Source: Cavenderia fasciculata
Taxonomy: Eukaryota > Evosea > Eumycetozoa > Acytosteliales > Cavenderiaceae
DNA length: 64,000 nt
Direction of reading: 5' to 3'
Assembly: GCF_000203815.1 (NCBI RefSeq)
Contig: NW_004457735.1
Span: forward strand, 1,488,001-1,552,000
Position numbers and translations under genes: made by a program. The notes under the pieces are model-generated. The model saw nothing but the letters and a program-made list of their open reading frames with translations. It did no database searches and had not been told where the DNA came from. Of the stretch, positions 35,034 through 46,208 are shown in pieces; position 1 is the stretch's first letter, and every line of letters starts with the position of its first letter.

Positions 35034-35136
35034 TTTTTAGAGTTGATAGTTTTAATTCTCGGTATTGGACAGATCCCAAACCCAAACAAAACACACAAGT
35101 AACAATTAATACGAAATCATAATTTGGTTCAATTGA

Positions 35137-35310
35137 GTCAATTACAAGATACGAATCTTAACATTTGTACAAGATGCCTTAATTGTAGGAAAACATCTAA
35201 AGGCAAAATATGGAATTGGTATTGAATTTGATTTTGAAACCAAGTATCAACTTCCACAGTTATCATTGGAACAAAAGATGGTTGCACTCAATATTCAATT
35301 TTGTCAATTA
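35137..35310 (+). other. Orphan coding-like segment, possible gene fragment
   Basis: Between the two micro-genes, the plus strand reads as ordinary protein for about 55 codons (FVQDALIVGKHLKAKYGIGI then EFDFETKYQLPQLSLEQKM and VALNIQFCQL). It follows an in-frame stop at 35134-35136, has no ATG at its head and runs on into lower-quality sequence. Codon use is normal for this genome. It could be an exon whose partners are missing, or a relic of a gene broken by the micro-gene duplication. I do not recognise the family. Confidence 0.4.
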
Positions 35311-35352
35311 ATCTATAAAAGAAAGATATTCTTTTATTTATTCATAAAGAGT

Positions 35353-35600
35353 TTATGGTCTATTATAAACCCCACTAATATGATAGTGGTGAGTTTTAGT
35401 GATGACACAATAAAGATGATGAGAAATCTTGTTTGTCGATTGAACACTTGAAAAGGAGTAACTATCTGGTCCAGAAATTGAAATGGATTTGGTTTGGGGT
35501 TGGCCCATTTGGGAAAGAATTTCTAAAGAAAATCACAACCTATTAGATTATTATTTTTTGGTACTTTGATTTTATTATAATACATACTCATGATTGACAT
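35353..35600 (-). CDS. Micro-gene B: 60-residue paralogue of micro-gene A
   Basis: Exon 1 is 35600-35588, identical in its 13 bases to micro-gene A; exon 2 is 35522-35353. The product begins MSIMKILSQMGQPQTKSISI followed by SGPDSYSFSSVQS and then diverges completely from paralogue A, ending in a His/Tyr-rich tail. Splice sites (gtatgt, tttag) sit at the same positions as in A, and the DNA upstream of the ATG is similar as well. The copies are tandem and in the same orientation. Function unknown. Confidence 0.55.
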
Positions 35601-36006
35601 TTTTAGAGAAATTTTTTTTTTTTTGTTGAAAGATAAAAAAAGTATTATTAAAATTGATTGAACCTGAACAAAGTGAAAGGTATTAGAAATAATTTTTTCA
35701 TATCCATTTAAATATCCATTCACTTTCCAAATCCAGTGATTTATCATTTATTATAATATTTTATTCAATTCTAAAAATGAGATATAATTTCATTAAATTC
35801 CAATTATTTGTCCTACTTGATCTACAATAATCTATTTTTGTGTGATTCAAAATAAAAATAAAAAAAAAAAGGGTGACCAAAAAAGTCAATCAAAATTATA
35901 TCTATATATATATATTAAATTATTATTTTTATTTTGATGATGGGGGGGGGGGGGTGTTTGAAGATCAAGAAAACTAAAATTTACTCTATCTCTTTTTGGT
36001 TATTTT
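35601..36006. other. Gene-free region with poly-G tract
   Basis: AT-rich. Contains a run of 13 G at 35942-35954, about 50 bases beyond the stop of the colossin-like gene. A short minus-strand ORF at 35523-35747 overlaps micro-gene B and is not supported. Confidence 0.55.
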
Positions 36007-39000
36007 TTAAATTTTCTTGAAACCAAAATGACAATTATTGAAAAATACACCTCCAGTTGCGACAGCACTAAATTCAGCATAGACAACTTGATTGCTGGGG
36101 TTGAGGATACCGTCACTGTCTCTTAGATCTGATCCTGGACCGTTGACAACATTGACTGGCGACAATTTGACTGCACCAATAGTAGAGTAGGATTCGGATG
36201 GGATGGCGCAGACATAGTCGTCGCTAGGTTCGACTCTAAAGACGAATGAACCATCGGCTGATGACTTGGTTACGGCTGTTGGGACATCTTGACCCTTTCG
36301 CAAGAGGTAGACACTGATACCGGAGAAACCTGGCTCGACGGCATCTTGGAGACCGTTAAAGTTGGCATCTGACCAGATACGACCAACATGGTATTGAGCA
36401 AGCGATTTCTCATAGATGGCAGCGATATCACCGAGACCATTCTCCTTGCCAAACGATGATCTGCTGCTGACACCACCTGGAGTGACATAGAGTGAGTAAC
36501 CTTTGACAACTCTACCTGTGGTAGTGTTGAACCATTTGATGGAACCTTGGAACTCATCGTCATAGTCGAAACCTGTGGCGGCGATGAGACCGGGTCCAGC
36601 CTTGATGGCAGCAAAGGCAGCAGTGTAGTCGTGGAGATCCTTCTTTTTAACGTCAAAGAACTGGCCGCCGCCTGGACCATAGTAGAGCCCGGTCATGGAC
36701 AATTGCTTGGGACTGGATCCGAGCATGCCACCACACATGGCGTTGTTTTCGAGATAGTACTTGCCGTTGGAGGCAAGACAGGCGACCAACATATCGGGAG
36801 CACTGACAGTGCTGGCGCCAGTGTCACCAGAACGGTCTTTGAAACCCATGACAATATGACCGGCATCGTCAAAGATGATGCTGGTGAGCATGGGTTGGGA
36901 GACGTCTTCTGGTCCCCATTTGGTCCAGAGCGAGCCAACACAGTTGCCAAAGTTGTCAATGTAACGACATCCACGGGCATAGTTCATGGTGAATGTCATG
37001 ACGGTGGTCCAGACGCCGCCAGCAGGGGTGACGTCGTAACGCAAGATGTAGGTGGCGAGACGCGAGCCGTGTTCACCCGTGCATACACCACCCGTGTAGA
37101 GCGATCCTTGGTTGATGGCAACTGGGAAGATTCTAAAGTCACCCTTGCAGTTTTCGGGGTCTGGAATGTTGACGACGATGATATTCTCCCTTTTGGCAGA
37201 GACACGTAGTGGGATACGGATGACTTGGTTGCGACGGAGATTGGTAATGTAGATGTAGTCTTCGTAGACGATCATTTGACCATAGGACATTTTGCCAACC
37301 ATGCTTCCGGCGATTTGGTTTTCACGCAGGTCAAACGAGTGAGCGTAGGTGCCTGTAAAGTCTGCACCAAACAAGTCCTTGGAGTTGAGATCGATGAATG
37401 GGAAGACAAGACCGTACTTGTCGACCTTGTAGATACCTCCTGGACCGAGTGGACCGGTATCCGAATGAGCCTTTTGGTAGGAGGCCAAAAAGATGAGTTG
37501 ATCCTCGGGGTCGTAGGCAACACCATGCACGCAACCAACTTGGTTGTGAGTGGCCAGCTTGGAGATAAACGACTTTCCGGTAGAGTCGTAGGCATGTCCA
37601 GAGGCCTTGCTGTCAAATTTAACAGCGGCTGCTTCATACTTGAACGAACCCTTGAGTGCGCCACGGACAAAACAACTGGTGGCAAATGCCTTGGGTGCAT
37701 TGTACCCTCCGTCGATGTTGGTTCGGTCGTTATAGACACCACCAACTGTCAGTGAGCTGATTGATCCTCCAACGATAAAGTTGGTTGCAGGCGAGCCTGT
37801 AGACACGTATCCGGATGGCAAAATGATTTGAATGACATTGGACTGATTGGCAAACAAGGTAGAGAATGACCAAGCTCCATCAAATGCAGTGATTCTAGTG
37901 GCGAGGATAGAGCTGTCGTATGGTGATAAGAGTTGGACGATGGCACCCTTGATACCAGCTTCACTGGCACCCTTTTGACCATCGAGATTTTCATCAGAGA
38001 ATACTTGTCCCGAAAGCGACTGGTCTCCAGTTGGGGTCAACCCAAAAGTAACTGGGGTGGTTCTAAGTGAGAATACATAATCATCGTCGTTGGTCAATCT
38101 AGTGTTGGCACCTGGAATGGAGACGGTAAATGGTGCTGGATCAAAGCAGTCCTCGGCATTATATTCAATGTCCAAAAGATAGGTTCCAAAGGGAACATTA
38201 TCAAATCCACCGGCTCCAACAAGATTGGTTGCATCTTTGTATGGCGCGTTGGTACGAGCATTGATAACAGGCTTACCATTCAAATCCAACAAGTAAAAGT
38301 TTACTCCAACTCTTGCATACTCTCCATCATCTCTTACTCCATTTCCATTGGTATCTTTGAATAAATGGACATCGATGGCTGAACATGTTGTACAAGTCGA
38401 TCTTGGTCTCTTGGTACTAGGTGGTGGGGTGGGAGGTTGAGTTGGTGGTTGAGTTGGTGGTTGGGTGGGAGGTTGAGTTGGAGGTTGAGTTGGAGGTTGA
38501 GTTGGTGGTTGAGTTGGTGGTTGAGTTGGTGGTTGAGTTGGAGGTTGAGTAGGAGGTTGGGTTGGAGGTTGAGTTGGTGGTTGAGTTGGAGGTTGAGTTG
38601 GAGGTTGAGTTGGTGGTGGTGGATTTACATAGAGTGTAAGTGTCAATGTTCCATCGACAGATTGTGCACCATCGACTGGGATCAATGGGATCATGAGTGC
38701 AATGGGTTCAATCAACAGCTGTGCCTTTACACCGTCGGCGGGGGTTGCATAACGGATACAATTGGGCTTGTTGGCAGGACATGCCAAAGTCATGGCATAC
38801 TGTTCAATGTGGTAGCCTGGGGGATTGGTAATCTTGAGGATATACTGAGTGGCATCCATCAAATCATCAAAGATGAAACGTCCGTTGGCTGGTGTGACGA
38901 CATTGGGGACTCTCTCTCCTCCACGTCCAAACAATCCTCCACTTGGATCCAATTTAATAATGACACCGGCAACGGTAGGTTCACCCTCATCAAACAGAGT

Positions 39001-39138
39001 ATTACGGTTCAAATCATTGAATGCAGTACCAAGCATACCATATGAATTACTCGATGGTTCCTCTGCCAATACCCGTCTATATGCAGATATTGACACTAAA
39101 ATGATACCAATAAGATATATTATTTTATATGGTACCAT
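36007..39138 (-). CDS. Colossin-like secreted protein with SdrD/Cna-B repeats
   Basis: Single exon, 1043 residues. An N-terminal signal peptide (IIYLIGIILVSISAYRRVLA) leads into several SdrD/Cna-B-type beta domains, each with a calcium-loop-like NxNx pattern: GTAFNDLNRNTLFDEGEP, HLFKDTNGNGVRDDGE, GQVFSDENLDGQKGASE and GRIWSDANFNGLQDAVEPG. A (PPTQ)n hinge of about 16 units separates the first domain from the rest. The region at about 490-900 is not made of these repeats and looks like a folded extracellular domain with blocks such as GGIYKVDKYGLVFPFIDL. Colossins are large developmentally regulated secreted proteins of Dictyostelium with the same repeat. The role is unknown; likely extracellular matrix or surface. 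Confidence 0.82.
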   Translation of the reverse strand: MVPYKIIYLIGIILVSISAYRRVLAEEPSSNSYGMLGTAFNDLNRNTLFDEGEPTVAGVIIKLDPSGGLFGRGGERVPNVVTPANGRFIFDDLMDATQYILKITNPPGYHIEQYAMTLACPANKPNCIRYATPADGVKAQLLIEPIALMIPLIPVDGAQSVDGTLTLTLYVNPPPPTQPPTQPPTQPPTQPPTQPPTQPPTQPPTQPPTQPPTQPPTQPPTQPPTQPPTQPPTQPPTPPPSTKRPRSTCTTCSAIDVHLFKDTNGNGVRDDGEYARVGVNFYLLDLNGKPVINARTNAPYKDATNLVGAGGFDNVPFGTYLLDIEYNAEDCFDPAPFTVSIPGANTRLTNDDDYVFSLRTTPVTFGLTPTGDQSLSGQVFSDENLDGQKGASEAGIKGAIVQLLSPYDSSILATRITAFDGAWSFSTLFANQSNVIQIILPSGYVSTGSPATNFIVGGSISSLTVGGVYNDRTNIDGGYNAPKAFATSCFVRGALKGSFKYEAAAVKFDSKASGHAYDSTGKSFISKLATHNQVGCVHGVAYDPEDQLIFLASYQKAHSDTGPLGPGGIYKVDKYGLVFPFIDLNSKDLFGADFTGTYAHSFDLRENQIAGSMVGKMSYGQMIVYEDYIYITNLRRNQVIRIPLRVSAKRENIIVVNIPDPENCKGDFRIFPVAINQGSLYTGGVCTGEHGSRLATYILRYDVTPAGGVWTTVMTFTMNYARGCRYIDNFGNCVGSLWTKWGPEDVSQPMLTSIIFDDAGHIVMGFKDRSGDTGASTVSAPDMLVACLASNGKYYLENNAMCGGMLGSSPKQLSMTGLYYGPGGGQFFDVKKKDLHDYTAAFAAIKAGPGLIAATGFDYDDEFQGSIKWFNTTTGRVVKGYSLYVTPGGVSSRSSFGKENGLGDIAAIYEKSLAQYHVGRIWSDANFNGLQDAVEPGFSGISVYLLRKGQDVPTAVTKSSADGSFVFRVEPSDDYVCAIPSESYSTIGAVKLSPVNVVNGPGSDLRDSDGILNPSNQVVYAEFSAVATGGVFFNNCHFGFKKI
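38424..38622 (-). repeat. 12-bp tandem repeat encoding (PPTQ)n
   Basis: About 16 units of a 12-bp sequence (plus strand GGTTGAGTTGGT or GGTTGAGTTGGA) inside the colossin-like gene. Changes between units are nearly all at third codon positions, so selection or recent amplification keeps the Pro-Pro-Thr-Gln hinge. Confidence 0.9.
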
Positions 39139-39289
39139 ATTATTTTGTCTAAATAAATAAATAAAAGTAAAAGAGTTAATAAAAAAAAACCTATAACTTT
39201 TTCAAAATAACAAATTGATCTTAAGCATACCTATATTTATATATTAATTAATTTTAGATTGTTGTGTTTCTCTCTCTGGAATAAAACTA

Positions 39290-39332
<43 letters not shown>

Positions 39333-40315
39333 GTTCCTGTTTTTTGTGTACTTTTATCCTATCCTATCCTATCCTATCCTATAATCAATCAATATATCTT
39401 TCTAAATTAAAATAATAAATTATTAGTCTGGTAGTCAAAAAAACAAACTACTTTATGTATATGTACTTCTTCTTCTTCTTCTACTACTAAAAGATAATTA
39501 TAATAAATTATTATTATTTTTGTTATTATTATTATTTGGTATGGGTTGGATGATATAGAGCCATAGTTGAGCAGTGAGTTTCATCAAATTATTAAACCAA
39601 CACATCCATCCATCTATCCATCTATCCATCTTCTTCACTCTATAGTCAGCTGAATGTGCTGGCTACCTGTCACTTGGCGTCAACGACGGTGATGCTCATG
39701 AGAGATCGTCATTGCTACACATTCTGTTGTGTTTGTTGATATTGTCAATATAGCTATAGCTTCCTTCTTCTCTTCTTGTTCATATGCAATTACGAGTTGA
39801 TTTGATACGGGATGCATTGTTGTTGTTGGGGGGGTGTGAGTTTCAACAAAATCCAATATCGTCAACAATGATGAGAGTACAGCGTGATTCCACCCCCCTT
39901 TACTGAATATTGATTTGTTTTGAATTGTATACCCCAATATTTTGTTTGGTGGTAGTCTAGTTAACCTGATGTTTCAGATGCAATATATCATTCTTCATAT
40001 GAACCGAAAAGAGTGAGAGAGGTGTTGATTGTTGATGTTGATGTTGATGTTTATGATGTTGCACATTGCTATGATACATATATCACAAGAGGAAGATGAA
40101 GAGTGTTAACAATATATGTTAGTTGTGTGCAATGACAATTTTAATTTTTTAAAACATGGTGTACGAAGATATATTGAAAAAAAAATATGATATATGATTT
40201 ATTTAATCACAGGATTGTTGTTGATCTGGTTTGGGTTTGGGAGGAGAGGAGATAGGTAGGGGGATTATTAATATATATAGAGTTTAATCCCCTTTGTTTC
40301 GTTCGTATTAACTAT
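39139..40315. other. 1.2-kb upstream region of the colossin-like gene
   Basis: AT-rich with an (ATA)n run at about 39288-39330, a (TCCTA)n run at about 39352-39380 and (TTC)n near 39468. A minus-strand 85-codon ORF at 39680-39937 lacks an ATG and shows no protein character. No gene supported. Confidence 0.5.
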
Positions 40316-42654
40316 TTAATAAATTTCACTAATTTGAGGTAAAGATTCAATCAATGATTGTAGATCTTGACCAAAACTATTGTTACGAATCATTAGAGCT
40401 TTGAGTGAGTTGTTGTCGCAGAGAGCATCGTTGATGGCACGACCACCATCATCTTCGATTCGGTTACCGCTGAGTCCTAGACTTTGAAGGGTAGTGTTTC
40501 GACGGAGGGCATCTCCAATAGACTTTGCTCCAACTGGTCCAATCAAATTAGAGTCGAGTTGGAGATTGATGAGTTTGGTGTTCATCATGAGACTCTCGCC
40601 AATAGCCTTTCCTCCACGTTCACCAATATGATTGTTGGTGAGTGATATCGATTTGAGTGTACTATTGTTTGCAATGACTTCGGACAACACAATGGCTCCC
40701 TCATCACCCACTCGGTTGCAATCCAAACAAATCCATCTCAACTTTGACAAACTAGCTTGTCCCGATGCAATATGATGTATATTTGGTGATGATGATGTTA
40801 AAAAGGTTGATTTCTTATTTCTTAAAAAATAATGAATTATAATTGGTACTTGTTTGTGATGAATTATTATTATTATTAAATGGATTATTATTATTAGTAT
40901 GATGATTTCCATTTCCATTTCCATTTGATGGATGTGGGGGAGGAGGAGAATCTTGAAGTAAAGATTGATTACTATCTTGTCGATCCAAGTTAAATTGGTT
41001 GGAAGGTAAATGGTTGAATTGAAGGTTGGAGTTTTTAAGTGATTGTGAAATGGATTTACAAGTCTCGACACCGATACGGTTGGCGGCGAGGTTGAGACGA
41101 ACGAGACCGGCGTTGGTGGCCAGACAGTCGCCGATGAGCTTGCCACCGGCGTCGCCGAGCAGGTTGTAGCTGAGGTCGAGGTCGGCGAGCGTCTTGTTGA
41201 GGGGTAGGGAAAAGGCGAGTGATTTGGCACCTTTGAGCCCGATTTGGTTGCCGCTGAGGTCGAGAAGGGTGAGACTTGTGTTGGTCTTGAGCGCGTCACC
41301 AATGACCTTGACAGTGTGCTCGCCAAACTGGTTGCGTTTGAGCAGTAGCGTCGTGACTGCTTGGTTCTTGGCAATGGCCGCACCGATGGCACAACCGGCG
41401 TCATTCTCGAGACAGTTGAAGCTGAGGTCGAGATGTTTGAGTGAACGGTTGCTGTGCAACGCTCCGGCAATTGCCATGGCACCGTCGTCGCCAATGAGCG
41501 TGTGTGCGAGGTTGAGCGACTCGATCATGATGTCTGGTGTCGCAAGACCCTGTCCAATGGCCATACCTGCATCCGGACCAATGTCATTTGATGCCAACAC
41601 GAGCGTGCGTAGTGAGCGGTCGTGTGGAATCAATCGTTGTCCAATACTCACTCCTCCACGCTCTCCAATGCGGTTGCTGCTGATATCCAACTCTGACAGC
41701 GTGTCAATACCGACAATCGCATCGATCAGTGCGTCCATCGAGTCGTCTGTAATCTGGTTGGTTGCCAAATTGAGTGTTTTGATCTTGCATCCAGCACACT
41801 CTAGCATGCGTGCCAACAACCGCACCGACTCGTCGCCGAGCTGGTTGAAACTGGCGTTGAGATGGAGCAAACCCGAGTTACCAGACAATGCCGAAAACAA
41901 CGCCACGCCATCCTCGTCGTTGAGGTGCGAATGCATCACTGTGATTGACGAAATGTGTGGATTGACCCTCAATGGTGCACCCACAAACTGGCTGCCATGC
42001 AGATTCATGTTGCATGAAATATCGAGATGTGAAAAGGTAGAATGCGTATTCTCGAGAAGACGTGCAATGCTACTGGCATCAACCTGTCTGCTAAACTGCA
42101 TCTTGAGTGATTGCAGTTTGGGCAAACGTACAAATTGGTCAATGAGGCCATCAATAGTGAAATATTTGCACTTGGATAAATCCAAGTGTCCTATACTCTC
42201 TCCCTCTTGTTCAAACAATCTAGTCAATATATTATCATTTAATAATGTATTGTATTTATGTAAACAAAATTGGAATAATATTGGATCGTCTAAATATAGA
42301 AAAATAGAAAAAGTTTATTAATAAACATGTGGAAAAAGTTATAAATAAACCATCCTATCTATTTATAAACTATATAAATAGAAATCTAAAAATATACATA
42401 CAATTTATAATTGATATTGATTTGTTAAAATCTATTTCCTTTCTATAATCTTTGTTTCGTAGTCTTTTAAGATAGGTTTCCCGTTTTCTTTCAACTTTGT
42501 TTTTCGCATGTTGGCATAATTCTAATATTTCTTGGATGATTGATTCATCGTCGGTTGCCATTATTTTTTCTTCTCCAGTTGTATTATCTATACTTTTATT
42601 ATTATTATTCTCGTTGTTATTGTTATATATCTTATTATTATTATTTACATCCAT
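40316..42654 (-). CDS. Leucine-rich-repeat protein of the ribonuclease-inhibitor type (apparent frameshift)
   Basis: Exon 1 (42654-42402) with an Asn-rich start joins exon 2 (42289-40316) as SIISIIN|YDPILFQF-like sequence. About 14 LRRs of the RNI type follow, e.g. LKHLDLSFNCLENDAGCAIG and LTLLDLSGNQIGLKGAKSLA, broken by a Pro/Asn-rich insert. The frame then stops at 40815 (SLFFKK), yet the next frame at once resumes perfect LRRs (LRWICLDCNRVGDEGAIVL) to a stop at 40316. Losing one base from the six-T run (40824-40829) would restore a 741-residue protein, so an assembly indel is likely. Similar plans occur in NLR-like and RanGAP-like scaffold proteins. No catalytic domain is seen. Confidence 0.75.
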
Positions 42655-43996
42655 TATTATTATATATTATTTATTATATTATTATTATTATTTAATAAAA
42701 AAAAAGAAAAAAGAGAAAAGATCCTAATAAAATAGTAATGATTAATTATTTTTATACGACTATTCAAATATTTTAAATTATATATAAAATATATATAGTG
42801 AATTGAATTTCTTTGTTGTTTTGGTTGTTTGTTGCTCTTAAAGAAGAAGAAAGGAGTAATTCGTTGTTTAGATTTGAAAAATAAAAGATGATAAAGTGCT
42901 TGCTTTGTTTGTTGTTGTTATTGTTACTGCGCTGCTGCACGTCGTCGTTGGATAATTATTTGTTTGAGATTAATGAATGTCTATATATATCTATGTTGAA
43001 CCCAACCACGGTTAGACAATAAACAAACAAACACACTGACAGCTCTAACGAGTGACTATTTTTATAATATAGTAGTTGATGATGATGGTAAAAACTATTC
43101 TTCTTGATTCACGAATGAATGAGTGAATGAATGAATGAATGACTACTACTCTTTGTTTCACTAAATTATTATTATTGACTATAACTAACTATTTATATAT
43201 TATTAAAAGTATTATATATATATATATCTATAAATTGTATATTTATAACTTCTTATTATTACTTGATGAATATGATGATGAGTGTACTTGATAGCTGTTT
43301 TTCATCTCTCTATCTTGTTGTTATAATAATGTTGATAATGATAGGTATAATAATAATAATAATAATAAAATAGCTATTGATAGAATGTGATGATGATCAA
43401 TCTCTTTTCTTGTGTTCTATTTTTTCTTATTATAATTATTGCAAAAAAAAGCTTTTGGGTCGAGACTTTGAGACCACAAACACAAATTCTTTGCAAAGAG
43501 AGAGAGAAGGATGAATAAGAATAGATGTTCTCTTCAGTTTTTTTTCTTTCAAGTGATTCACTCTTCGAGCCTTGTAACTAGAAATAATAAATAAATAAAT
43601 AGCAAACAAAAGGGTGAATCTGCTGCTTCTATTTCCCCATCACACCAGCAAGAAGAAGCGAATGCAGTTAGTGGTTGGGGGGTTGGTGAATGCTGGGGAG
43701 ATCACCTGATCAGAACACTGCGGTGCGAGTAGGGTGGGTGGTGAGATATATAGGGGGGTACCACTGACAATGGTGGCAAGAGGGGGTAAACAGATATTTG
43801 GTTGGACAACGCAGCATGATTCATCCTTTTGTCACTCCGTTCACATGACGCAAAACGCACCATGTGTTTTGGACGATCGTCCACAAAAGGTACACCTGAT
43901 GAAAAAACGTTGAAAAGATCGATCAGCTGGTCTTAAATAATAATAATGTAGCTGGTCTTAAATACATTATTATTAAACTATTATTTTATTTTAATA
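42655..43996. other. 1.3-kb gene-free region with a GC-richer patch
   Basis: Holds the LRR gene promoter and the 3' flank of the next gene. Bases 43610-43920 are notably GC-rich for this DNA (GGTTGGGGGGTTGG, AGGGTGGGTGG and AGAGGGGGT clusters), with G-quadruplex-like spacing, but no ORF longer than 60 codons. A hairpin and direct repeat sit at 43925-43975. Confidence 0.5.
43925..43975. repeat. Interleaved 15-bp direct repeat and 13-bp hairpin
   Basis: AGCTGGTCTTAAATA occurs at 43925-43939 and again at 43950-43964. TAATAATAATGTA (43938-43950) and TACATTATTATTA (43963-43975) are perfect inverted repeats around a 12-base loop. It lies about 20 bases beyond the stop of the minus-strand secreted-protein gene, so it could act in 3'-end formation. 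Confidence 0.8.
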
Positions 43997-46208
43997 TTAG
44001 TTTATATTTAATGCTTTTGAAAGAGCATGTAAACAAAATGAATAGGTTAGAGGAGTAGAGGACCAAAACAAAAAAGTGTCTGGGTAGGTACCAGCCCAAG
44101 AGGTTGGTGTAGTTGTGTTGTCCCATGTCTGATGGTAGACCATTTCTTGATAAATGTCCTTATCAACAACACCAGAGACACCTTGGATTGTAGATAGTGG
44201 TCTATTGTGAATATGTGGATTACACTGGGTACCATTTAAATATTGACATGTATTGACTGGATAGGAATAGAAATTACTCGAACTACCTTTATGCGATCCA
44301 GAGAAAAAGGCATTAAATGTATACTCCTTGTCAATTAGTACACGATCACTAATATATTCAACTGCACTCTTTACCAATGATTTAACAGTCGATGGTGTAT
44401 TTGGTCTCCAATGATAAGTAAGTTGAGGAGAAGTAGAAGTAGATCTAGTTGTAGTCCAAGTATCAATCAAAGTTAATACGGCAATACTAGTAGTCATAAA
44501 TCTATCATCTCCATTATGTAATGGGTTACCACTAGCACCGGTATCTTGACTACCCAAGAATCCATCCCAAAAGTAGTACATCTTTTTTTCTACTATTTCC
44601 AATTTAACATGATGGTAGAGACGGTCTGTTACATCTTGTTGAAGAGCATCGAGTAGAATATCGTGAGCATACTCTAATGCCGATGGGTATAATGGATGTT
44701 CAAACTCTTCCAGCAGACTAACTATACGAGATGCAAACCACCCATAATCATAGATTGATGGGTAATACACCAAAGCTATATCAGCTCTATTAAATGCACG
44801 ACCAGACTTTATCGACCATGAAACAATATCAGCAATGCTCGTGCAAATATTTGCAATATCTTGAGTGAAAAATGGTGGACAACTATTATTATTATTCTCT
44901 ACGATATATTGTCTTGTTGCAGAAGCAATACCAAACAATGCATTTAGAGCTACACTAAGATCAATATTATTCATATTAAAACTAATGTGAAAGTATGGAG
45001 ATGTTTTTCTTTGATCGGCCAATGTCATCATCCAAGTGGTTGGCAAGATAAATGATTGTTGTTTGTCCGTATCATTGGCCGTGGTGAGAGACTGTAAAAA
45101 CTCGTGCATCATATAGTATGTTCTTGGATCAATTGTATTGGTATCTGGTGATTTTGAGAATGGTACATATGAATAATGGACATAGGAAGCAATGACATTT
45201 GAAATGTTTGGATTGGCCGATTGCCAAGTTTGATGTACTTTTGGATGAGAGTGTTGAACCGTTGACAATAAATACCCAAGTGCAATATTGACACTAGTAT
45301 CATCGGTATCTGCTGGTATAGCCATATCAGATCCACCTTGACTAGGTGTTTCAGTAATGATTGTTACATCATCACTAAATGGGATACTCGGGACTGTCAT
45401 TTTAGCAACCGTTTCAAAAACCTTTTCAAGTGACCCATTTGTTGCCATTGTCAATTGACCAAGATTCACTGGAAGAGAGAAATAAGTCTTTGTATTTGGT
45501 TCATATATTTGTGGCCAAAAAGTGTAAACTCCACTACCATTTAATCTATTTTGATCTCTGAAATAAAGTATTGCCTCTGTTCCAGATTCAAGTACATCAT
45601 TTGATATTTTAATACTACCTAATTTCTCAGACTATAAATGGAATGAATTAAAGGTAAATTAATACCTTTAATTTAATTATCTCTCTTTAACTTAAATAGA
45701 CATACTTGAATTAAATTAAATAATATAAAATTAGTTACAAACATATTTGGATCTGATATTTTAATACTTCTTCTTGCTTGTGTTTTGTTTGGATTTCCAC
45801 AAATGTTATGATGAATGTCACTGAACAACAATAAAAAAAGTGAGTATAGTTATATAGTAGATCTCATTTGTTTTTGAATGTTCAAACATACCTTGGGAAT
45901 AAACCTTTTAATTCTTGCCATGTTAATTTATCTTTAGTTAAATTAAAACTAGTTGATTCTCTAATAAATAAAGAATGGTTAGTTTATAGTTTCAATTGAA
46001 ATCATTGATATATTTATATTTATAAATCTTACTTGATTTGAGAATCTTCAATCAATTGATATAATTTTGAAATTGTATTTTGAATTTTTCCAATTTTACA
46101 AGGTTCATCAGTATTTGCCAATACCAATGTCAAATATGACGATTGAATAATAATGAATACACAGACTACTAATATAGTAGTAGTAGTATATGAAACTATT
46201 CTTTTCAT
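43997..46208 (-). CDS. Secreted protein of unknown family, 664 residues
   Basis: Four exons (46208-46033, 45960-45892, 45820-45706, 45631-43997) join with exact phases. The first exon encodes a strong signal peptide (TTTTILVVCVFIIIQSSYLT, then LVLANTDEPC). The mature part has many aromatic residues, several N-x-S/T sites and few low-complexity runs, so it is a folded extracellular or lysosomal protein. Notable blocks are YYFWDGFLGSQDTGASGNPL, SIYDYGWFASRIVSLLEEF and a C-terminal WAGTYPDTFLFWSS. I looked for glycosidase, peptidase and lipase motifs and saw none that I trust. Family unknown. Confidence 0.75.

Noticed and set aside
36547-37755. Long plus-strand ORFs (220 and 176 codons)
   Set aside because: They are shadows of the colossin-like gene; their codon pattern is the reverse complement of normal coding sequence.
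39680-39937. 85-codon minus-strand ORF in the long intergenic region
   Set aside because: It starts from TTG, has no in-frame ATG near its head, and shows no protein-like composition or domain.
41194-42321. 375-codon plus-strand ORF
   Set aside because: Shadow of the LRR gene on the opposite strand; the LRR reading is unmistakable.
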